In this document: positions 1-5,664 of the stretch, piece after piece | How the letters are laid out: each line of letters opens with the position of its first letter | How positions within the stretch are numbered: the stretch's first letter is position 1 | Translations under genes and position numbers: made by a program | Source: an uncultured delta proteobacterium | Lineage (GTDB): Bacteria; RBG-13-61-14; DRUE01 | Assembly (NCBI GenBank): GCA_903930515.1 | Contig: CAIYYW010000273.1 | Span: 1-8,439, forward strand | DNA length: 8,439 bases | Reading direction: 5' to 3' | The notes under the pieces: generated by a model | Database searches by the model: none | What the model was told of the DNA's origin: nothing | What the model saw: only the letters and a program-made list of their open reading frames with translations

Positions 1-1
1 C

Positions 2-335
2 ATTTTCCCCACGCGCGTGGGGGTGAACCGGGACGGTGGGTTGCCGTTGATCGCCTGTCCGGATTTTCCCCACGCGCGTGGGGGTGAACCGCAGTTCCAC
101 CTCCCATCAAGGTCTGGCCAAGTATTTTCCCCACGCGCGTGGGGGTGAACCGTGAAGATGCCAGATTCCCGATACCGAGAGCCAATTTTCCCCACGCGCG
201 TGGGGGTGAACCGTTTTCATTTTCCTTCCTCTATCCGGAAATTCGATTTTCCCCACGCGCGTGGGGGTGACCCGACCCGGTGAAAAGTCCGGAGCTTCGC
301 GCTCCGATTTTCCCCACGCGCGTGGGGGTGAACCG
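2..335 (+). CRISPR. Type I-E-like CRISPR array, leader-distal end (6 repeats, 5 spacers)
   Basis: Six 29-nt repeats start at 2, 63, 124, 185, 246 and 307, exactly 61 nt apart, separated by five unrelated 32-nt spacers (31-62, 92-123, 153-184, 214-245, 275-306). Each repeat begins ATTTTCCCC and ends GTGGGGGTGAACCG. Repeat bases 6-21 form a perfect 16-bp palindrome, giving a CCCCAC/GTGGGG stem around GCGC in the RNA. The 29/32 geometry, the stem position and the 3' end GTGAACCG match the type I-E family, in which Cas6e cleaves after the stem and leaves an 8-nt 5' handle. That orients crRNA transcription left to right, so the leader and newest spacers lie beyond the left edge. Five repeats are identical; the one at 246-274 has a single A-to-C change at 271. 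No cas gene is present. Base 1 is the end of a further spacer. Type assignment rests on repeat form alone. Confidence 0.97.
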
Positions 336-383
336 GGAACACTCATTCCGCCCGCTTGCGCCACAAGCATTTCGTAAAGAAAA

Positions 384-432
384 AGCGTGTTGCGAGCTTT
401 GGGCGGTAATCGGCCCAAGCGAGCAACACGCT
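384..432. repeat. Large imperfect inverted repeat / hairpin
   Basis: AGCGTGTTGC (384-393) is the exact reverse complement of GCAACACGCT (423-432). Inside it, GA at 394-395 faces GA at 421-422 as a tandem G·A mismatch. Then GCTT (396-399) pairs with AAGC (417-420), T400 is bulged, and GGGC (401-404) pairs with GCCC (413-416), leaving the 8-nt loop GGTAATCG. This makes 18 Watson-Crick pairs over 49 nt. Read on the minus strand the stem is followed by TTTTCTTT, as in an intrinsic terminator; on the plus strand it is followed by GAAATTTT, which is a poorer U-tract. It ends 6 nt before the -35 box at 439. It could be a terminator, mainly for minus-strand transcripts, or a DNA-level operator. The inverted repeat is directly visible; the function is inferred. 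Confidence 0.75.
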
Positions 433-438
433 GAAATT

Positions 439-467
439 TTGACAAGGGCAGGGGGGTGGATTATACT
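439..467 (+). promoter_or_regulatory. Near-consensus sigma70-type promoter
   Basis: TTGACA (439-444) is a perfect -35 hexamer and TATACT (462-467) matches the -10 consensus at five of six bases. They are separated by exactly 17 bp, the optimal spacing. The spacer contains a run of six G (451-456). Transcription would be expected to start around 473-476, at or just before the ATG at 476. This promoter would drive the unknown 476 gene and, through the 14-nt junction, mfd. Confidence 0.75.
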
Positions 468-475
468 CGGAGGGC

Positions 476-1984
476 ATGAGCGAGGAGCAGGAGATCAAGG
501 AATCGGGGTCTGAACTGTGGGTGGAGCCGGGCGGGGAAGTCAGCAAACTGCTCCTGGAGCGGAAACGCTGGTTTCGGTCGGTGGAGGTTGAGCGGAAGCA
601 GGAGCGGCTGTTCGAGTTGGAGGTCTTGCTCAAGGGTTTGGTGGTTTATTCCAACCTCAATAACCATTCCATCTCCGATCGCTCCCGTCTGATCCATCGC
701 GATTTCAGCCCGGAGATTGAGGTGATCAAGAACGCCCTGGTCCGCTCAATTATTTTGATCCGGAGCCTTTTGCCGGAGACCGAGGCCAATATTCTTCATT
801 TCCAGAACTATGTGGAGACCCGCTTGATGAGCGACTATCAGCGGGGCCAGCTTTTATCGCGCGCCATCAACCAGAGCACGCCGATTGAATCGCTCTATAT
901 GCTCTGCCACAGCCTGATTGATTTCTCGGAACTGGCCGGGAACCTCTTGGAACTGGAAGACAAACGCTACCAGGTTTTTTATTATCTGGAGCAGATGGTA
1001 TCCCGCGAGATTATATCCAACCTCTATTTCAACCCCTTCCGCGCCCTCGGCTTCGCCCCGCATTACGATGTGGTCCGCTCCCCCCAGGTGACCCTGGTGG
1101 TCAAGGGCATACCGGACAAGAAGATCAAGAAGATGGTCTCAATGATCCTTTTGCTCCTGTTCAAACTGCTCCGGTACCTGAGCCTGATCCAGACCGAAGC
1201 CGCGAATTTGACGCGCCTGCGCGACGGCCTGATGGTGATCTCTCTGGTCAACTCCGAGAGCCAGCTGCTGGTGGAATCGTTTGAAGGCTTTTTCCCGGAC
1301 CGGATCCGCGAGTCCGGGTTTGACCGGACCGGGGAAGGCAAACGGCTCCTGGAATTATTGGACGCCTTCGCCTTCCAGCTCCAGGTGGAGTTGAAAAAAA
1401 TATTCGACCTGGAAATCAGGAATGCCGCGGCTTTGACCGAGCCGCGGCCGCTTCAGAACGGGATCATCCGCGCCCGGGGTATGCTGGTGAATATTTTCCA
1501 GCAGGCGATCGTGGAGGTCTGCCGGGTGTTTGATCCGGACCTGGACGGCCGTAAGATTTTCAAGGAATTCGTGAGCAAGCTGGAGCAGTCGCTCAAGCTC
1601 CGGCGGGATGTCTGGCTTTTTGCCAAGGTCTTGGAGCGGCAGGAGCAGGTTTTGGACCGGTGCGGAACCGGCCGCCCGATGGAGCCGATTTACGATTCCA
1701 TCAACACCCTGCGCAATTTTGTTTACTATTACCAGAACATCTCCTTCCAGTTCGTCCGGGCCTATGACCGCGAGGAGTTCCAGAGGTTTTTCGATTACCT
1801 GGACGCCACCGCCGCGGAAGAATTGAGAAAGCCGGAAGTGCGCTCGCTCTTCCGCACCGAAGTCAACGGCTTCCGGATGTTCCTGGAAGCCACCCTTAAC
1901 GCCATCAGCCATCGCGCCGAGTTGGAAAAGATTCCGTTCGGAACCGATGAAGCCGAACGGCTGCTTTCCCAGTTCCTGCAATAG
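476..1984 (+). CDS. Uncharacterised helical protein, upstream of and probably co-transcribed with mfd
   Basis: The 502-aa product is not a family I recognise. It has no signal peptide. It appears almost wholly alpha-helical and rich in Leu, Glu, Arg and Phe, with no visible nucleotide-binding, zinc or nuclease motif. A very hydrophobic stretch at residues 220-238 (MVSMILLLLFKLLRYLSLI) contains Lys and Arg and is preceded by a lysine cluster (KKIKK), so it looks more like a buried or membrane-contacting amphipathic helix than a clear transmembrane span. Aromatic-rich segments occur near the C-terminal part (FVYYYQNISFQF). ATG 476 is the only sensible start: an in-frame stop lies at 440-442 and the next GTG is at 521. 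GGAGGG at 469-474 is only one base from the ATG, too close to act as a normal ribosome site, and the promoter places the transcript start near the ATG, so initiation may be leaderless. It ends 14 nt before mfd on the same strand, which suggests an operon. It is not a recognisable cas gene despite lying beside the CRISPR array. Confidence 0.88.
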   Translation: MSEEQEIKESGSELWVEPGGEVSKLLLERKRWFRSVEVERKQERLFELEVLLKGLVVYSNLNNHSISDRSRLIHRDFSPEIEVIKNALVRSIILIRSLLPETEANILHFQNYVETRLMSDYQRGQLLSRAINQSTPIESLYMLCHSLIDFSELAGNLLELEDKRYQVFYYLEQMVSREIISNLYFNPFRALGFAPHYDVVRSPQVTLVVKGIPDKKIKKMVSMILLLLFKLLRYLSLIQTEAANLTRLRDGLMVISLVNSESQLLVESFEGFFPDRIRESGFDRTGEGKRLLELLDAFAFQLQVELKKIFDLEIRNAAALTEPRPLQNGIIRARGMLVNIFQQAIVEVCRVFDPDLDGRKIFKEFVSKLEQSLKLRRDVWLFAKVLERQEQVLDRCGTGRPMEPIYDSINTLRNFVYYYQNISFQFVRAYDREEFQRFFDYLDATAAEELRKPEVRSLFRTEVNGFRMFLEATLNAISHRAELEKIPFGTDEAERLLSQFLQ

Positions 1985-1998
1985 CAGACTGAGCCGAG

Positions 1999-4900
1999 AT
2001 GCCGCCCTTGCCGATGGAATCGCTGCTCCAAAAAATCCGCGAGCGGAAAAACCTTCAGCTTGCGTTCGCGCCCGGCTCTTCTCCCAGTTGGCTGGTCTCG
2101 CTGATCCGGCGCGAGACTGACCGGCCGGTGCTGGTCCTGGCCGACACCCCGGAAAAGGCCGCGGAAATTTCGGAAGAGTTGAAAACTTTTTCCGCGCTTC
2201 CCCTTGCGCTCTTTCCCGGGCTGGATTATTACCAACCCGAAGGGATGGAGCCGAGCGGGGAAAGGGCCGGGACCCTCGCCCGGATTCTGACCAAACAAAT
2301 CCGGCTGTTGGTCGCGCCCGCGATCAGCCTGTTCCAGCCCACGCTCCCGAGAAAATTGCTGGAGCAATACCTGTTTGAGCTCAAGCCCGGAGCCACCCTG
2401 GACCCGGAGCAATTCCTGGCCCGGCTGCTGGAAGCCGGGTACTTCTTCGCGGAGTCCGTGTCCGAGCCGAAAGAGATCAGCCGCCGCGGCGGGATCCTGG
2501 ACCTGTACCCGCCCGCGGCGATTTATCCGCTCCGGCTGGAATTTTTCGGAAACCAGATTGAAAGCATCCGATCCTTTGACCCGGCCGGACAGGTGTCCAA
2601 GCAAAAAATAGAGCGCGCCTGGATCTGGCCCGCGACCGAGTTGATCCTGACCCGGGAGCGCGGCCTGGAACTGAAGAAGGCCTTGTTCCGGCTGGCCGAG
2701 GATTTGAAAAAAAGTTACCGGGAAAAAAACCTGAGCTACACCCGGCCGGTCCAGGAGATCGTCAATCATTTGGATCAACAGCAACACTTTTACGCGGAAG
2801 AACGATTCCTCGGATTGATGGGCGGATCTGAATCCTTGCTTGACTATCTCTCGGATGATTGGCTGGTGGCAATCCTGGAGCCGTTTCCCACGAATCAAGT
2901 TCTGGCCCGGGCCGGCCAAAAGGCCCATGAAGATTGGGACAGACTGGCCGGGGGGGGGAGCTTGATCCCGGCTCCATTTCAAGTTTTTATCTCCGGTTCC
3001 GGGGTCAAGGAAAAAATTCGCCGGTTCCAAACCCTGACCCTGGGCGGATTGGTGTCCGGGAAAGAAGAGTTGGAGACGGCCCCGGAGGTTGAGCTTTTTC
3101 TGGAACCGATCCCGGGGGAAACGGCTGAACTGGCGATTGAGCTCAATCCGGACTTGTCTTTCTCGCCCAAGCTCCCGGAGCCGGTGGCAAAATTATTGTC
3201 CGAGATCAACAAACTGAGGACCGAAAAATTTTCCTCCATCCTGGTCTGCTCGTCGGTGAGCCAGTGCGAGCGGCTGGCCGATCTGTTCCGGGAGCAGGGA
3301 GTTTTCCCGGCGGAGTTGTCCTCAAAGGACGATTTTTTTTATCCCAAATGGCCGCTGACCATTGCCCCGGGCGAGCTGGGAACCGGGTTCCGGATTCCGG
3401 AGTTCGGGCTTGCCATCATCAGCGAGCAGGAGATTTTTGGAGAGAAGATCCGGAGGCGATTGGTCGCGCCGGAGCGGGTGGAGTGGAAAGAGGAGGATTT
3501 GTCGGATTTGCAACCGGGCGATCCGGTGGTTCATATCAAACACGGGATCGGTCTTTACCGGGGGATGCGCCAGGTCAAGGTGTCTAGTTTTGAAAAATGG
3601 GATGTGTTCAAAGGCCGCGTCCGGCCCATGCAGACGCAGCCCTGCCTGGAAATAGAATACGGGGACGGGGCGAAACTATTTCTTCCGGTGGACCAGATCA
3701 ACCAGGTCCAGAAATACCGCTCACCCGGAGAAGCTCCCCCCAAATTGGACCGGCTCGGCACGCAAAGCTTTGAGCTGGCCAAGAAGCGGGCGATGGAGGC
3801 GATTGAGAAACTGGCTGAGGATTTGCTTGAGCTTTACGCCAGCCGCGAAGTCTTCCCCGGCTATTCCCTGCCCCAGCCGGACCATACCTACCGCGAGTTT
3901 GAGGCCGGCTTTGAATTTGAGGAAACCCCGGACCAGGGGAATACCATTGCCGCGGTGATTGAAGACCTTTCGCGGGACCGGCCGATGGACCGGCTGGTGC
4001 TGGGCGATGTTGGCTATGGCAAGACCGAGGTCGCGCTCCGGGCGGCTTTTCTGGTGGCGATGGAGGGGAAACAAGTGGCCTTGCTCTGCCCGACCACCAT
4101 TTTGGCCCAGCAACATTTTGACACCTTCCAGCGCCGTCTCAAGGACTGGCCGGTTCAAGTTTGTATGCTCAGCCGGTTCCAATCCCGGATCGGCCAGAAG
4201 AAAAATATTGAGCGTCTGAAAAGCGGGAACTGCGACATCGTGATCGGAACCCACCGGCTTTTGAGCAAGGATGTGGAATTCCTGGATTTGGGTCTGCTGG
4301 TCATTGACGAGGAGCAGAGGTTCGGGGTGGTTCAGAAGGAAAAGATCCGGAAGCTGAAGAAGACGGTTCACTGCCTGACCCTGAGCGCGACCCCGATTCC
4401 GCGCACGATGGAAATGTCTTTGCTCGGTCTGCGCGACCTGTCCACCATCACCACTCCTCCCGCGGACCGGCAGGCGATCCACACGGAGTTGATCCATTTT
4501 GACCAGCAACTGATCCGCGAGGCGGTGCTGCGCGAAATCGCCCGGAACGGCCAGGTTTTTTTTGTGCACAACCGAGTCCAGGGCATTGACCAGATTGCCC
4601 GCTGGATCAGCCGGCTGGTGCCTGAGGCCAGGATCGCGGTTGCGCACGGGCAGATGGACGCGCGGAAATTGGAACAGGTGATGCGCAATTTTTATCAGCA
4701 TAAATACGATCTGCTGGTCTCAACCGCAATCATTGAAAGCGGGCTGGACCTGCCCTCGGCCAATACCATCATCGTCAACCGGGCGGACCAGTTCGGCCTG
4801 GCCCAGCTTTATCAACTGCGCGGCCGGATCGGGAGGAGCAAGGAAAAAGGGTATGCCTACCTGGTGGTGCCTTCGCGCGCGGCTTTGAAAGGAGACGCGG

Positions 4901-5550
4901 TCAAGCGGCTGAAGGCGCTCAAGGAATTCACCGAACTCGGCTCCGGTTTCAAGCTCGCGGCCCATGACCTGAAAATACGAGGCGCCGGGAACCTGCTCGG
5001 GAAGGAACAGAGCGGACAGATCAACCGGATCGGCTACGAGCTTTACCTCCGCCTGCTCGAGCAGAAGATCAGCCAGCTCAAGGGGGTCAAGACCGAAGAG
5101 GAATTCGATCCGGCCATCAAACTCGCCATTCCCGCGTTCCTGCCCGATGGTTACATCCCCAGCGATTCCGAGCGGCTCGGCTGGTATAAGAGACTGGCAA
5201 TGGCCAAGGATCAAAAGGAACTCAATTCCCTGCGCGAGGAGCTGATGGATCGGTATGGTAAAATACCGGGCGAGGCCGCAACTTTGCTGGAAGTGGTCCG
5301 GCTAAAGTTCTCGTTGAAACAACTCCGGATCCCGGAATTGGAAGCGGATCAGTCCCGCGCCCTGATCACCTTCAATGACCAGTCCCGGATTGACCTGGAC
5401 GGTCTGCTCAAACTCGCCGGGGAGCAACCATTATCCTTCAAGTTCACCAAGGACGAAAAACTGATCTTCCGGTTCCAGCGCGGCGCAAGCGTCTTCAAGC
5501 AACTACATTCCCTGTTCCAGCAAATCAAGCTTGCGTCATCGCAAAATTAA
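1999..5550 (+). CDS. mfd: Transcription-repair coupling factor Mfd
   Basis: Mfd is an ATP-driven DNA translocase that pushes or removes RNA polymerase stalled at lesions and recruits UvrA for nucleotide excision repair in the cytoplasm. The 1183-aa length is slightly above the usual 1150 or so. The N-terminal UvrB-like module carries the SRRGGILDLYPP segment (161-172). The RNA-polymerase-interacting domain begins near 500 (QPGDPVVHIKHGIG, 505-518). The RecG-like motor has Walker A GDVGYGKT (669-676), DEEQ (770-773), SATPIPRT (796-803), SGLDLP ending at 919 and QLRGRIGRS (939-947). The C-terminal TRCF domain starts near 1035. All key motor residues are present. An insertion of about 14 residues lies in the polymerase-interacting domain (within about 529-548), and a nine-G run at 2950-2958 encodes Gly318-320. 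ATG 1999 is 14 nt past the upstream gene and has no convincing Shine-Dalgarno site, so translational coupling is plausible; Met6 at 2014 is an alternative start. Identity is certain from the motifs. Confidence 0.99.
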   Translation: MPPLPMESLLQKIRERKNLQLAFAPGSSPSWLVSLIRRETDRPVLVLADTPEKAAEISEELKTFSALPLALFPGLDYYQPEGMEPSGERAGTLARILTKQIRLLVAPAISLFQPTLPRKLLEQYLFELKPGATLDPEQFLARLLEAGYFFAESVSEPKEISRRGGILDLYPPAAIYPLRLEFFGNQIESIRSFDPAGQVSKQKIERAWIWPATELILTRERGLELKKALFRLAEDLKKSYREKNLSYTRPVQEIVNHLDQQQHFYAEERFLGLMGGSESLLDYLSDDWLVAILEPFPTNQVLARAGQKAHEDWDRLAGGGSLIPAPFQVFISGSGVKEKIRRFQTLTLGGLVSGKEELETAPEVELFLEPIPGETAELAIELNPDLSFSPKLPEPVAKLLSEINKLRTEKFSSILVCSSVSQCERLADLFREQGVFPAELSSKDDFFYPKWPLTIAPGELGTGFRIPEFGLAIISEQEIFGEKIRRRLVAPERVEWKEEDLSDLQPGDPVVHIKHGIGLYRGMRQVKVSSFEKWDVFKGRVRPMQTQPCLEIEYGDGAKLFLPVDQINQVQKYRSPGEAPPKLDRLGTQSFELAKKRAMEAIEKLAEDLLELYASREVFPGYSLPQPDHTYREFEAGFEFEETPDQGNTIAAVIEDLSRDRPMDRLVLGDVGYGKTEVALRAAFLVAMEGKQVALLCPTTILAQQHFDTFQRRLKDWPVQVCMLSRFQSRIGQKKNIERLKSGNCDIVIGTHRLLSKDVEFLDLGLLVIDEEQRFGVVQKEKIRKLKKTVHCLTLSATPIPRTMEMSLLGLRDLSTITTPPADRQAIHTELIHFDQQLIREAVLREIARNGQVFFVHNRVQGIDQIARWISRLVPEARIAVAHGQMDARKLEQVMRNFYQHKYDLLVSTAIIESGLDLPSANTIIVNRADQFGLAQLYQLRGRIGRSKEKGYAYLVVPSRAALKGDAVKRLKALKEFTELGSGFKLAAHDLKIRGAGNLLGKEQSGQINRIGYELYLRLLEQKISQLKGVKTEEEFDPAIKLAIPAFLPDGYIPSDSERLGWYKRLAMAKDQKELNSLREELMDRYGKIPGEAATLLEVVRLKFSLKQLRIPELEADQSRALITFNDQSRIDLDGLLKLAGEQPLSFKFTKDEKLIFRFQRGASVFKQLHSLFQQIKLASSQN

Positions 5551-5593
5551 AGCGCGATCTTTTTTCGCGAGGTATTGGCTGCGCGCGGGTCGG

Positions 5594-5623
5594 TTGTATT
5601 TCTTCACGCGCCTGCGCTAAAAT
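5594..5623 (+). promoter_or_regulatory. Possible sigma70-type promoter for the exported hydrolase gene
   Basis: In the 114-nt gap after mfd, TTGTAT (5594-5599) and TAAAAT (5618-5623) lie 18 bp apart, resembling -35 and -10 elements with two and one mismatches to consensus. Transcription would start near 5630, giving a short leader that includes the strong ribosome site at 5648-5656. The rest of the gap (5551-5593) holds only a weak CGCGA/TCGCG hairpin around a T-run (5553-5569) and no convincing terminator, so some read-through from mfd is possible. Confidence 0.45.
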
Positions 5624-5647
5624 TATTCTTTCGGCGGCGATAAATTT

Positions 5648-5656
5648 AGAGGAGGG
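5648..5656 (+). promoter_or_regulatory. Strong Shine-Dalgarno site
   Basis: AGAGGAGGG is near-perfectly complementary to the anti-Shine-Dalgarno end of 16S rRNA and lies 8 nt before ATG 5665, which fixes the start of the exported hydrolase gene. It contrasts with mfd and the 476 gene, neither of which has a well-placed site. Confidence 0.85.
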
Positions 5657-5664
5657 AACCAGAG

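Larger units (their letters stand above)
336..475. other. Intergenic region between CRISPR array and first gene
   Basis: This 140-nt stretch follows the last intact repeat. A seventh repeat would be due at 368 and none is there, so the array ends at 335. The region contains a small 5-bp hairpin (GCTTG 354-358 with CAAGC 364-368), a large hairpin at 384-432 and a sigma70-type promoter at 439-467. I see no gene in it. It must hold the end of the array transcript and the start of the downstream operon, but no textbook intrinsic terminator (stem plus U-tract) faces the array on the plus strand. Confidence 0.8.

Noticed and set aside
354-368. Small GCTTG/CAAGC hairpin as terminator of the CRISPR transcript
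   Set aside because: Only five pairs, with no T-tract after it (ATTTCG follows); too weak to call a terminator.
368-396. Possible seventh, degenerate CRISPR repeat at the expected 61-nt position
   Set aside because: Only a short CATTTC-like match is present at 368-373 and the palindromic core and GTGAACCG end are absent, so the array is taken to end at 335.
107-445. Minus-strand open frame with a repeated GSPPRAWGK/HARGE-type peptide
   Set aside because: It is the CRISPR repeat read in translation; the repeated peptide simply follows the repeat sequence, in different frames because 61 nt is not a multiple of three.
476-1984. The 476 gene as a CRISPR-associated gene
   Set aside because: It lies at the leader-distal end, has its own promoter and shows no Cas motif; its operon partner is mfd. 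Nearness to the array alone is not evidence.
1795-3030. 411-codon minus-strand open frame
   Set aside because: It lies opposite the end of the 476 gene and the start of mfd, whose plus-strand frames are clearly coding. The translation is Gln/Pro/Gly/Arg-rich with no family motif, as expected from the antisense of GC-rich genes.
3721-4701. 326-codon minus-strand open frame
   Set aside because: It is fully antisense to the conserved Mfd motor domain, with no motif or ribosome site that supports translation.
5531-5569. TTGCG/CGCAA and CGCGA/TCGCG hairpins at the end of mfd as an intrinsic terminator
   Set aside because: Both stems are only 5 bp. The T-run lies in the loop of the second rather than after it, so it does not fit the terminator pattern.
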